Assembly (NCBI RefSeq): GCF_014863585.1
Contig: NZ_CP062253.1
Span: 2,320,501 to 2,384,500, forward strand
Source: Pseudomonas gozinkensis
GTDB lineage: Bacteria > Pseudomonadota > Gammaproteobacteria > Pseudomonadales > Pseudomonadaceae
Length of the DNA: 64,000 bases
Direction of reading: 5' to 3'
Both the position numbers and the translations under genes were made by a program. Positions 6,062 through 19,101 of this stretch are shown in pieces. Within the stretch, counting starts at the first letter, position 1. Every line of letters starts with the position of its first letter. A model generated the notes under the pieces. That model was not told the DNA's origin, searched no databases, and was given only the letters and a program-made list of their open reading frames with translations.

Positions 6062-8292
6062 AGCGTGGTCACCGAGATGGTGCGAACGGTGCCCTGGGAC
6101 GAACGGATGGTGGCGGTCGGGTTGGCTGATGGCACGACCGTCGTGTTGTTCAGCGTCAGCCGCCAGCGTCCGGTGACCGGAACCGTCGTCGTGCCGAGGG
6201 TGACCAATCCGGTCGGGGTGGTGACCTGCACGGTGATGGTGTTGCCGGTGGTCACCGACGAGGTGCCGGCGAAGTCCCAGTTGAAGCGTCCGCCGGAACG
6301 GGCCTGTACGGTCGAGGTGGTGATCGTGAAGGTTTCCGCCGCTGGCCGTGGCGACACTTGCACCGTGACGGTCGCCGGCGTCGACTGGGCGCCGAAGCTG
6401 TCCCGGGCGATGTAGGTGAAGGTCGTGGTGAAAGCCGTGGTCACGGTGGCCGGTGGGGTGTAGGTGATCACCGTGCCGTCAGTGCTGACCGTGCCGCGCC
6501 CTGCCGGCGGTTGGGTCAGGCTGGCGACGCCCAGCGGCGTGTTGCCTTCCGGATCGGTGTCGTTGGCCAGGACGTTGATCGGGATCGCGACACCCAGGGT
6601 GGCGACGCTGTCGGCGACGGCGGTCGGTGGCCGGTTGGGCGCGACGGTAATCGTCACGGTCGCCGGGTTGGCCGAGGCCAGGCCTTTGCTGTCTTGCGCC
6701 TTGTAGGTGAAGGTCGTGGTCAGCGGTGTCGTCACCACGGCTGGCGGGGTGTAGACCACCGAGGTGGTGCCGCTCAGCGCCACAGTTCCCTGGCCGGCGG
6801 CCGGTTGAGTCAGCGCGGTAATGGTCAGCGGCACGTTGTTGTCCGGGTCGCTGTCGTTGGTCAACAGGCTGAGGGTGATCGGCACACCGAAGCTGGTGCT
6901 GCCAGTGTCGGCGACGGCCAGCGGTGCCTGGTTTTCACCGGTGTCCGGTGCTGCACCGACCACCACGACGGGCTCGGTGTCGCTGCCGCCAGCGGCGGAT
7001 TTGACCGTGACGGTGGCCGGAGGCTGAGTCAGGTCGGCGACGGTGATTTTTTGCAGAGTCCCGGTTTTCGACAGGCGTCCGTAACCCTGGGCAACCATGT
7101 CCGGCACCGCGACCTCATCGGTCGAGGTGGCTTCGATCAGCAGGCTGTGATTGGCCCAGCTGTAGCGGGCGGTCTGGATTTTCACCACGTCGGTGAGCTT
7201 GGCCGAGACGGCGGTCGGACGGGTAGTGCCGGCGGGGTTGGTCGCGGTCACGACCACCACCGACGGCAGGGTGCCGGTGCCCAGGCGCTGGCCGAAGAAC
7301 AGCCCGTTGTTGTCACCCAGCAGACTGGTCTGGCACGGCGTCGGCGGCGGGCCAGGCAGCAGCGCCAGGGTTTCGCGGAAGCACAGGGTCGAGCTGCTGT
7401 CAGCCTTGGCGAATACCTCGGCGCGCACACCGGCCGAGGTCCGGCGATAGGTGGCGCGGTCGATGGCGACGTGGGTCTGTTGACGGTTATCGAGCACCTT
7501 GCCGGCGACGGTGAACAGGTTGGTCTGAATCGAGCCTGCGCCCGACGGACCATCGATCCGCAGGAAGTTGGTGTTGAACGGGCTGCCGGTCACCGCTTCG
7601 GTGAGGTTCGGGTCGCCGACGAAGGTTTCGATGCCGCCGGTGTCCGGGTTCACTTCGGTGTACGGGCCGTTGATGCTGCGCAGGAACGGGCCGATGGCGC
7701 CGTTGAGCGCACCGCTGAAGTTGCCCGGCGCGCCGATGCCTATGTCCTTGGTGATGTTGATCGCCCGCCGGCCCGGTGTGGTGACGTTGACGGTTTCAAC
7801 ACCGTACGGGTGGGTGATGGTGTAGGTGCCGGCCACCGGGACGTTCACCCGGATACGGATCCGCGCGAAGCTTTGCTGATCGCCATCGACCGGATTCTCT
7901 GAGGCGAACGCCGCTTCGATCCCGGCGACGTAGGCGTCCACACCGAAACCGGCGCCGTTGTTCGGGATATTGGTTTCAGCCAGGAACCAGAAAGCTTCCG
8001 GTGGCCAGTTGTCGGGGAACACCATCGGCAGGGTGTCATCGAACACGCCCGGTTCCGGCAGCAGGGTGCACATGTACGCCGGCGGGGTGCTGACCGGCAC
8101 CCGCGAACTGGCGGCGCGCGACTGGCAGAGCTCCATCGACAGCAGGTTGTTGTCCTGGTACCACATCGGGAATTTCCCGGTGGCGAAGGTGTAGGGGCCG
8201 GGATCGACGGCGGCCAGTTGCGCGAACGCACTGCCGGTCAGCGAGATTGTCAGCCCGAGCGCGTTGAGCGCGAAGCGTGGCCACTTGTTCAT
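6058..8292 (-). CDS. Secreted protein with two bacterial Ig/cadherin-like domains
   Basis: A 744-aa exported protein. The signal peptide MNKWPRFALNALGLTISLTG (to SAFA) is preceded by AGGAGG, fixing the start at 8292. Residues about 25-440 form a domain shared with the neighbour at 8328-9674 (VDPGPYT.A.G.F..WYQD, two to three Cys, YMC.LLP.PGVFDDT, GRRAINIT.DIGIG). Two tandem repeats of about 95 aa follow (NDSDPDN..PLTITALTQPAAGQG and NDTDPEGN..PLGVASLTQPPAGRG), of the Ig-like/cadherin type found in surface proteins. A further beta-rich tail closes the protein. The N-terminal domain is not one I can assign a function to. It is co-directional with csgBA downstream and with its paralogue upstream. 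Confidence 0.8.
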   Translation of the reverse strand: MNKWPRFALNALGLTISLTGSAFAQLAAVDPGPYTFATGKFPMWYQDNNLLSMELCQSRAASSRVPVSTPPAYMCTLLPEPGVFDDTLPMVFPDNWPPEAFWFLAETNIPNNGAGFGVDAYVAGIEAAFASENPVDGDQQSFARIRIRVNVPVAGTYTITHPYGVETVNVTTPGRRAINITKDIGIGAPGNFSGALNGAIGPFLRSINGPYTEVNPDTGGIETFVGDPNLTEAVTGSPFNTNFLRIDGPSGAGSIQTNLFTVAGKVLDNRQQTHVAIDRATYRRTSAGVRAEVFAKADSSSTLCFRETLALLPGPPPTPCQTSLLGDNNGLFFGQRLGTGTLPSVVVVTATNPAGTTRPTAVSAKLTDVVKIQTARYSWANHSLLIEATSTDEVAVPDMVAQGYGRLSKTGTLQKITVADLTQPPATVTVKSAAGGSDTEPVVVVGAAPDTGENQAPLAVADTGSTSFGVPITLSLLTNDSDPDNNVPLTITALTQPAAGQGTVALSGTTSVVYTPPAVVTTPLTTTFTYKAQDSKGLASANPATVTITVAPNRPPTAVADSVATLGVAIPINVLANDTDPEGNTPLGVASLTQPPAGRGTVSTDGTVITYTPPATVTTAFTTTFTYIARDSFGAQSTPATVTVQVSPRPAAETFTITTSTVQARSGGRFNWDFAGTSSVTTGNTITVQVTTPTGLVTLGTTTVPVTGRWRLTLNNTTVVPSANPTATIRSSQGTVRTISVTTL

Positions 8293-8327
8293 GATGCCTC
8301 CTGATGCGGATCTGGGCATGTGAGCGT

Positions 8328-9674
8328 TCATTGCACGATGACCACTTCTTCGGTATCGCTGCCGCCGTTGGACGACGTCACCCGAACCTTGGCCGGTGGT
8401 ATCGGCGTGATCCCGGTGGCCAGGGTTTTCACCGCGCCATCACCGCCCAGCGCACCGATGGTGGCGCCGGTGCCGGAGGTGGCGGTGAGCACCGGCGGCG
8501 AAGTTTCGTCGCTGGTCGAGGCCACCACGGTCAATTGCCCGGAACTGAGGCTGTACTCGGCGCGCTGGATCACCACCAGGTCGGTCAGGGTCATGGGCAG
8601 GGTGGTCGGCGAGCTGGTGGCGATCGCCAGGTGGTTGTCGGCGGTAACCTGCAGCACGGTCGGCAAGGTCGGGTTGACCGCCGATTGCGCGTACCAGCTG
8701 CCGGTGCTGTCGGCTTCTTTCATGTTCACCACGGGCGTGCTGCTGGTGATGGCGGCAGTGCCCGGCGCTGGCGGGGCCTGGACGAACACGTCTTGCTGGG
8801 CCACCGGCGCACTGTCGCCGGGTTTGCGCGAGTAGGTGCTGCGCTGCGGAATCAGCGGGGTCGGCCGCACCACTGTCGACAACTTGCCGGACACGGCGAA
8901 GGTCGTGGTGCGCAGGTCAATGCCGCCCGGGCCTTCGATGCGCACGTAGTTGGTGTTGAACGGGCTGCCGGTCACGGCTTCGTTGAGGTTCGGGTCGCCG
9001 ACAAACTGCTCGGCCGCGCCGCTCACCGGGTTGGTCTCGGTGTAGGGCCCGTTGACGCTGCGCAGGAACGGACCGATATCGCCCTTGAGCGCGCCGTCGT
9101 AGGTTTTCGGAGTGCCGATGCCGATGTCGCGGGTCATGTTGATCGCGCGGCGACCGGGGGTGTCGACGTTGAACACATCGACACCGTAGGGGTGGGTGAT
9201 GACGTAGGTACCAGCGGTCGGCACATCCACGCGAATGCGGATCCGCGCAAAGCTGACCTGATCGCCTTCCACCGGCTCTTCGGCGGCGAACGCGGCTTCG
9301 ACGGCACTCACATAACCGAGATTGATTCCGCGCGCGGCATCCACCAGCGAGGTCTCGCCGGTGAACCAGAACGCTTCATCGGGGAAGTTGGTGGGGAACA
9401 CGATCGGTTGCGTGTCATCGAACACGCCGGGGGTCGGCAGCAGCGAGCACATGTACGACGGGGCGCCCGGTGTGCTCGGCACGCGGGAGCTGAGTGCTTT
9501 GGACAGGCACAGATCCAGGGTGCGACCGTGGGTGTCCTGATACCAGCTGGCGAAACCGCCATTGGCCGGCGTGTAGGGACCCGGGTCGACGGCGAACAGA
9601 GCGGCCTGGGCAATGCCCTGGGCCAAGGCGCTCACGACCAGGACGGTCGCGGTTTTGGACAGTAAAGGGTGCAT
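8328..9674 (-). CDS. Secreted protein, paralogue of the downstream Ig-domain protein
   Basis: A 448-aa exported protein with signal peptide ending AQA before ALFAVDPGPYTPANG. It is similar over its whole length to the first part of the 744-aa protein (WYQD, SSRVP, YMC.LLPTPGVFDDT.PIVFP, TGSPFNTNYVRI, ending GGSDTEEVVIV) but lacks the Ig-like repeats. The two genes are 35 bp apart and look like a tandem duplication. Function is unknown. Position between curli and the oxidase cluster suggests a cell-surface role in one of the two, which the sequence alone does not decide. The gene starts a leftward unit divergent from the sensor kinase gene. Confidence 0.78.
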   Translation of the reverse strand: MHPLLSKTATVLVVSALAQGIAQAALFAVDPGPYTPANGGFASWYQDTHGRTLDLCLSKALSSRVPSTPGAPSYMCSLLPTPGVFDDTQPIVFPTNFPDEAFWFTGETSLVDAARGINLGYVSAVEAAFAAEEPVEGDQVSFARIRIRVDVPTAGTYVITHPYGVDVFNVDTPGRRAINMTRDIGIGTPKTYDGALKGDIGPFLRSVNGPYTETNPVSGAAEQFVGDPNLNEAVTGSPFNTNYVRIEGPGGIDLRTTTFAVSGKLSTVVRPTPLIPQRSTYSRKPGDSAPVAQQDVFVQAPPAPGTAAITSSTPVVNMKEADSTGSWYAQSAVNPTLPTVLQVTADNHLAIATSSPTTLPMTLTDLVVIQRAEYSLSSGQLTVVASTSDETSPPVLTATSGTGATIGALGGDGAVKTLATGITPIPPAKVRVTSSNGGSDTEEVVIVQ

Positions 9675-9733
9675 GAGTTAATCCCTCTATCAAAGTACCT
9701 GCCCCTTGGGGATGGGTCAGTTGCAGAGGGCTT

Positions 9734-9750
9734 TACAACTTCCATACCAA
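9734..9750 (-). promoter_or_regulatory. Weak sigma-54-like promoter candidate for the secreted-protein genes
   Basis: Leftward TTGGTATGGAAGTTGTA resembles TTGGCACG-N4-TTGCW with GG and GT in the -24/-12 spacing. It lies 60 bp before the start at 9674. The -12 GC is replaced by GT, so confidence is low; it is listed because a sigma-54 activator gene lies in the adjacent cluster. Confidence 0.3.
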
Positions 9751-9883
9751 CGACGGACCAACCGGCCGCAAACGCCCGTGGTGCAAGGCTTGGCGGCTTG
9801 GCGTGGGGGGAAAGGGCGCAAGCCCGGATAGGGCGACTGTCCCCAGCATTGGGGATTGTGGGGGCGGGCGCTGCACTGAACTC

Positions 9884-9972
9884 TGTGGGAGCTGGCTTGC
9901 CAGCGATGGCGGACTTCCAGTGCCCAAAGTAGTGACTGACACGACGCCATCGCTGGCAAGCCAGCTCCCACA
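9884..9972. repeat. REPIN (inverted REP pair)
   Basis: TGTGGGAGCTGGCTTGCCAG at 9884 and its inverted counterpart ending at 9972, both with GCGATGGC cores, separated by about 33 bp. This forms a long potential hairpin in the 399-bp divergent intergenic region 9675-10073. The remainder of that region holds a CCCTATAGGG palindrome at 10043-10052 close to the kinase start. Confidence 0.85.
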
Positions 9973-10073
9973 GGGTTTTGTGGTTATCCGGGGGGCTTGT
10001 GGGGCACCCGCATCCGGGCAAACACCCAACCGTGGGCTATAACCCTATAGGGACGTATCGGGAAGTCGCCGCC

Positions 10074-11522
10074 ATGAACATGCAGTCAAAAACGCTACCG
10101 ATCGAGGAGGGCAGCCAGCGGCTGAACTCGCGCAAGCAGCCGTTCAACCTGTTGCGCTGGTTTTCATTGATCAGCATGGCAGTGATCGGCACCGTGGCCG
10201 TGGCGCTCGGGGCGGTGTCGACACGGTTCGTGATCGAGGAAAGCGTACAGCGCGATGCCTTGCTGACCGCACAATTCATTCAGGCGATTGCGGCGGCTGA
10301 AGTGCGCCACGTTTCGATCCCCAATGTCCGCACCATGGGCGAACTGCTCGACCCGCGCCAGGACAAGGACTTTCCCGACGTCGACCCGGCGGCCCGGGCC
10401 AGCGCCCGGGGCGAATTTCTCGATCACATCGAACACCTGCCGGATGTGATTCTCGCCAACATCTATGCGCCGGACCGGACCGTGATCTGGTCGACCAACC
10501 CCGCGCTGGTCAACACCCGCATCCATGCCGACGAAGACCTCGACCGGGCGTTCGATGAAAAGATCCCGGTGTCGGCCAGCTATCACGACGTCGACAAGGG
10601 CCGTGAAGAACAGAAGTTCGTGGTACCGCCGGAATACATCTTCATCGAAAACTACATCCCGCTGTTCGACGCCGAGGGCAAGAATGTCACGGCGATGGTC
10701 GAGATCTATAAAGAGCCCAAAGACCTGATTGCCCGCATGGAGCGCGGCCTGACGCTGATCTGGCTGGCCACCGCATTGGGCGGCGGACTGATTTACCTGG
10801 GGCTGTACTGGATCGTGCGGCGCGCGGCGATCCTGCTGGCAGCCCAGCAAAAACAACTGATCGCCAACGAAACCTTTGTCGCGCTGGGCGAGATGTCTTC
10901 GGCGGTGGCCCACAGCCTGCGCAACCCGCTGGCAACCATCCGCTCCAGTGCCGAACTGGCGCTGGAGTTCGACGCAGGGCCGGCGCAGAAGAACATCAAG
11001 GACATCATCGGCCAGGTCGACCGCATGTCGAAGTGGGTGCGCGAGCTGCTGCAATCACTGCGACCGCTCAATGACGACCCCGAACCGGTGAACCTGGTGG
11101 CATCGCTGCACGACAGCCTGATGGCGTTCGAGCAACAGATCGCCAAGGCTGGCGTGCATGTGGTGTTTCATCCCCAGCAGACGCCGATGGTGCTGAGCCA
11201 GCCGGTGCAGCTCACGCAAATCCTCAACAGTCTGCTGGCCAATGCGCTCGAGGCGATGGACAAGGGCGGCACGTTGACCGTCACCCTTGAGCCGGCCGAC
11301 AGCCATGGGGTCAGCGTGGTGCTCAGCGACACCGGCAAAGGCATGAACGAAGAGCAGCGCAGCATGGCGTTCCGGCCGTTCTTCACCACCAAGCAGGGCG
11401 GCCTCGGCGTGGGGCTGGTGCTGGTCAAACGGATCATGGAACGCTTCGGCGGTGGCGTGACGTTGAACAGTCGCGAAGGTGAGGGCACCACCGTTCGTCT
11501 GGCCTTTCAGCTCGTCCAGTAG
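10074..11522 (+). CDS. mnxS1: Sensor histidine kinase, MnxS1-like
   Basis: A 482-aa membrane sensor. TM1 lies at about residues 25-48 and TM2 at about 225-250, enclosing a periplasmic sensor region of some 175 aa. The dimerisation/phosphoacceptor region EMSSAVAHSLRNPLATIRSS has His280, then an N-box (LLANALEAM), G1 (DTGKGM), F (FRPFFTTKQGG) and G2 (GLGVGLVLVKRIMERFGG). It is a close paralogue of the kinase at 15681-17174 (shared ERDALLTAQF, TMGE.LDPRQD, VEIYKEP). Both presumably phosphorylate the regulator at 17143. Start chosen at the first ATG with a GGGAAG site; a second ATG lies two codons on. The symbol is by analogy with the P. putida GB-1 manganese-oxidation regulators. Confidence 0.8.
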   Translation: MNMQSKTLPIEEGSQRLNSRKQPFNLLRWFSLISMAVIGTVAVALGAVSTRFVIEESVQRDALLTAQFIQAIAAAEVRHVSIPNVRTMGELLDPRQDKDFPDVDPAARASARGEFLDHIEHLPDVILANIYAPDRTVIWSTNPALVNTRIHADEDLDRAFDEKIPVSASYHDVDKGREEQKFVVPPEYIFIENYIPLFDAEGKNVTAMVEIYKEPKDLIARMERGLTLIWLATALGGGLIYLGLYWIVRRAAILLAAQQKQLIANETFVALGEMSSAVAHSLRNPLATIRSSAELALEFDAGPAQKNIKDIIGQVDRMSKWVRELLQSLRPLNDDPEPVNLVASLHDSLMAFEQQIAKAGVHVVFHPQQTPMVLSQPVQLTQILNSLLANALEAMDKGGTLTVTLEPADSHGVSVVLSDTGKGMNEEQRSMAFRPFFTTKQGGLGVGLVLVKRIMERFGGGVTLNSREGEGTTVRLAFQLVQ

Positions 11523-11581
11523 ATTGGGGTGAACTTCCCCCAGCAGTGGGTGTCAGGCCCCGGTCACCGGGGAGTGGGGAA

Positions 11582-11610
11582 TGCAACAGCGCGTGCAAGT
11601 CCCTGTTACA
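11582..11610. promoter_or_regulatory. Imperfect dyad, possible activator site for the oxidase promoter
   Basis: TGCAACAG and CTGTTACA flank a 13-nt spacer, 16 bp before the sigma-54 promoter. A second palindrome, CCCCGG-TCA-CCGGGG, lies at 11558-11572. Either could be bound by the NtrC-type regulator encoded downstream; this is inference. Confidence 0.4.
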
Positions 11611-11625
11611 ACTGGAAATGATTTT

Positions 11626-11642
11626 TTGGCGAGGTAATTGCA
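11626..11642 (+). promoter_or_regulatory. Sigma-54 (-24/-12) promoter of multicopper oxidase operon
   Basis: TTGGCGAGGTAATTGCA matches the TTGGCACG-N4-TTGCW consensus well, with GG at 11628-11629 and GC at 11640-11641 exactly ten nucleotides apart. Transcription would begin around 11652-11654, just before the oxidase start. A sigma-54 activator (MnxR-like) is encoded in the same cluster. Confidence 0.75.
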
Positions 11643-11665
11643 AAACACCATCACCCCTTCCTTAG

Positions 11666-14488
<2,823 letters not shown>

Positions 14489-14505
14489 GCAGGGAGGGAG
14501 CCGAC

Positions 14506-15576
14506 ATGACACAGCCAACGCCGCGCTCCCGCGCCCTGGGCATGCACCTGATTCTGGTGCTGGTCACCTGCCTGCTCGGCAGTCAGGTGCTCATCGCCCA
14601 TCAGGCGCAGCCCGAAGGCGCCAGCGAATCCGCCACCCCGTGGGGTGGCGACTATTTCCCCAACACCCTGCTGACCGACCAGGACGGTCGGCAGGTGCGT
14701 TTTTTCGATGACCTGATCAAAGACAAGGTGGTGGTGATCAACTTCATCTTCACCTCTTGTAGCGACTCCTGCCCACTGGAAACCGCACGCCTGCGTCAGG
14801 TGCAGAAACTGCTGGGGGACCGGGTCGGGAAAGACATCTTTTTCTACTCGATCACCATCGATCCGCTGAGCGACACCCCCGAAGTGCTCAAGGCTTATTC
14901 GCAACGCTTCAAGGTCGGCCCCGGCTGGAAATTCCTCACCGGCGAGTTCGAAGACGTCACCGAGTTGCGCAAGAAACTCGGGCTGTTCATCGAAGGCGTC
15001 GACAACGGCCGCACCAAGGATCACAACCTGAGCCTGATCGTCGGCAACCAGAGCACCGGGCGCTGGATGAAAGCTTCGCCGTTCGAGAACCCGTGGATCC
15101 TCGCCGACCAGCTCGCCAACACCTTGCAGAACTGGAAACAGGCCAGCACCGAGGAAAGCTACGCCGACGCCCCGCAGATTCGTCCGCCGAGCAATGGCGA
15201 AGAGCTGTTTCGCACCCGCTGCGCCTCATGTCACAGCCTCGGCCCGCAGGACGGCGAAGGCATCGGCATGCGCAACATCGGCCCGGACCTGATCGGCGTG
15301 ACCCGCCAGCGTGATCCGGCCTGGCTCAATCGCTGGATCCGCGAACCGGATCGGGTGCTGGCGGAAAAAGACCCGATCGCACTGCAACTGTTCGAGCAAT
15401 ACGAGCGAATCCCGATGCCGAATCTGCGTCTGGATGAAGCTTCAGCGCAATCGATCATCGACTTTTTGAGTGCCGAAACCGAGCGTCAGCATCCGTCCGT
15501 GCAACCCTTGGCCGACGGGGCGTTGACGCCAGTAAAACCGGGTTCTGCGAGCGACGCGGTGAGTCGTATGCAGTAG
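14506..15576 (+). CDS. SCO1/SenC - cytochrome c fusion protein
   Basis: A 356-aa protein with an N-terminal signal anchor (about residues 11-30), a thioredoxin-fold SCO1/SenC domain and a C-terminal class I cytochrome c domain. The SCO domain carries the copper motif C-x3-C (Cys85 and Cys89 in TSCSDSC) and a downstream DHN His. The cytochrome part has one haem site CASCH (Cys239, Cys242, His243) and a later PMPN Met ligand. SCO proteins deliver copper or act as thiol oxidoreductases; the fused cytochrome could pass electrons from the oxidase. Start at 14506 has AGGGAG about 8 nt upstream; the ATG at 14485 overlaps the oxidase stop and is an alternative. Confidence 0.88.
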   Translation: MTQPTPRSRALGMHLILVLVTCLLGSQVLIAHQAQPEGASESATPWGGDYFPNTLLTDQDGRQVRFFDDLIKDKVVVINFIFTSCSDSCPLETARLRQVQKLLGDRVGKDIFFYSITIDPLSDTPEVLKAYSQRFKVGPGWKFLTGEFEDVTELRKKLGLFIEGVDNGRTKDHNLSLIVGNQSTGRWMKASPFENPWILADQLANTLQNWKQASTEESYADAPQIRPPSNGEELFRTRCASCHSLGPQDGEGIGMRNIGPDLIGVTRQRDPAWLNRWIREPDRVLAEKDPIALQLFEQYERIPMPNLRLDEASAQSIIDFLSAETERQHPSVQPLADGALTPVKPGSASDAVSRMQ

Positions 15577-17142
15577 CGGCTAAATAGCATCATTGAACCG
15601 TGTGTCACGGTCATTGCCACCTACACTCATTCGAGAAGGCGGCTGTAACGGGCTCGACACAAAAACGCCAGGGCATTCCCATGCAGCGACTGGAAGAACA
15701 AAAAACCGCAGCGCCGAACGTAGCGTTGGCAGCCATCAAGAGTTGGGGCGGGCAGTTCAATCTGCTGCGCTGGTTCTCGCTGGCCAGTTTTTTCATCATC
15801 GCGGCCGTGGCGCTGGGGTTGGGGTATATCTCCACGCGCTTCGTGGTCACCGAAAGCGTGGAGCGCGATGCACTGCTCACCGCGCAATTCGTGCAGGCCA
15901 TCGGCGATGCGGAAATGCGCCACGCCAACATCACGCCGCAACGCACCATGGGCGAGATGCTCGACCCGCGCCAGGACGGGAACTACCCCGACGTCGACCC
16001 GCTGTCTCATGCTGCGGCCCGTACCGAGTTTCTCGATCATGTCGAACACTTGCCGGACGTCCTGCTGGCGACGGTGTATGCCCTGGACCGCACGATCATC
16101 TGGTCGACCAACCCCGAGCTGATCAACGTCAAGATCGAAGATGACGACGAGCTGGACGAGTCATTCGAAATGAAGGTGCCGGTGTCTTCCAGCTACCACA
16201 AGATCGACGACGAAAAACCCGAACAGAAGCTGTCCCGCGAACCCAAATACCTGTTCATCGAAAACTACATTCCGATGTTCAACGCCGACAAAAGCAAAGT
16301 CGTCGCCATGGTCGAGATCTACAAGGAGCCGGCGGATCTGGTGGACCGCATCGACCGGGGTTTCGCCTCGATCTGGGCAGCGACGATTCTCGGCGGCGCG
16401 GCGATCTACCTGGGGCTGTTCTGGATCGTGCGGCGTGCCTCGACCTTGCTGCAGAGCCAGCAGCAGCAACTGATCAGCAACGAAACCTTTGTCGCCCTGG
16501 GCGAGATGTCCTCGGCGGTGGCCCACAGCCTGCGCAATCCACTGGCGACCATTCGCTCCAGCGCCGAACTGGCTCAGGAAATCGCCAGCCCCGGCGCGCA
16601 GCGCAACATCGGCGACATCATCAGCCAGGTCGACCGCATGTCGCGCTGGGTCCGCGAGCTGCTGGTGTCGTTGCGCCCGATGAGTGACGACGGCGAGGCG
16701 GTGGAATTGCTGGCGGCGGTCGAAGACACCCTGGGAGCGTTTGACGCGCTGATCCGGCGCAATGGCGTCGAAGTGCGATTCACGCCACAAAATTGCCCGC
16801 CGGTCGTCAGTCAAAAGGTGCTGCTGACGCAAATACTCAATAGCCTGTTTGCCAACGCCCTGGAAGCGATGCCCAAGGGGGGCGTACTCAGTGTCGAGAT
16901 TGAAACACCGCACACCGGTCATGTGCGCATGACCCTGAGCGACACCGGCAAAGGCATGAGCGCGCAGCAGCAACAGCTGGTGTTCAAGCCGTTTTTCACC
17001 ACCAAGCAGGGCGGCCTCGGGGTTGGCCTGGCGTTGGTCAAAAGAATCATGGAGCGGTTTCAGGGGTCGGTCGTGCTGACCAGCCGCGAGCAGGAAGGAA
17101 CCCGCGTCAGTCTCAACTTTAGAGTGGCATCGGGAGGGGAAT

Positions 17143-18569
<1,427 letters not shown>

Positions 18570-18579
<10 letters not shown>

Positions 18580-18938
18580 ACGGCGTTGCTGCGTGGATTC
18601 GGCGGGCTCAGGCATTCGAGCACGCACGTCGGGTCCAGCACCTCGTCGTTGACGTAAATGCCGCGCTCGGCATCGTAGGTGCGGATGAATACCCGCACCG
18701 TCGCATCGGCCACGGTCGGCAGCTGCGAGTCATGGAACACGTGGCGATCCGGGATGACGATGAAATCCTGCGGCGACGCGTCATCGAACGGCCGAGGCGG
18801 CTGAGCGGACAGCGACGGCGGAGCGGGGTGGGCAAAAGGCTGATCCGCCCCGTAGTAGTTGAAGTTGCTGTCCAGCGCCTGCACCTGCGTGGCGGCGAGC
18901 AGACAGGTGGACAACAGCAGTCGATTGAACATTGGCAT
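18570..18938 (-). CDS. Small secreted protein of unknown function
   Basis: A 122-aa protein convergent with the regulator gene (10-bp overlap of the 3' ends). It has a signal peptide (hydrophobic LLLSTCLLAATQVQA) followed by a Pro-rich mature region, a beta-like block DATVRVFIRTYDAERGIYV, and a C-terminal pair of Cys (TCVLECL) that could form a disulfide. Start at 18938 is favoured by AGGTG six nucleotides upstream; 18932 is also possible. I do not recognise the family. Proximity to the oxidase cluster hints at a periplasmic accessory role, without direct support. Confidence 0.6.
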
Positions 18939-19101
18939 GGCAGCACCTGTGGAAGCGTATTTCCCCAAGGCTATTAACTATAGCTGCCCGCGGTGCAGGC
19001 GTTGGTGCAGGTTTTGTCGGCTTACAAGTTCGCAACAACCTGTTGCGCGAGGCTGAACTAGACTCGGGCCGCTCAATCAAGAGCATCGTCCGGAGTGCGC
19101 C

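Noticed and set aside
6358..7902. Long + strand open frame opposite the Ig-domain secreted protein
   Set aside because: Arg/Gly/His-rich composition without motifs or ribosome site; the minus strand encodes a signal peptide and recognisable repeats.
11526..11540. GGGG-TGAACTT-CCCC hairpin after the first kinase gene as terminator
   Set aside because: Four- to five-bp stem and no T-tract; insufficient.
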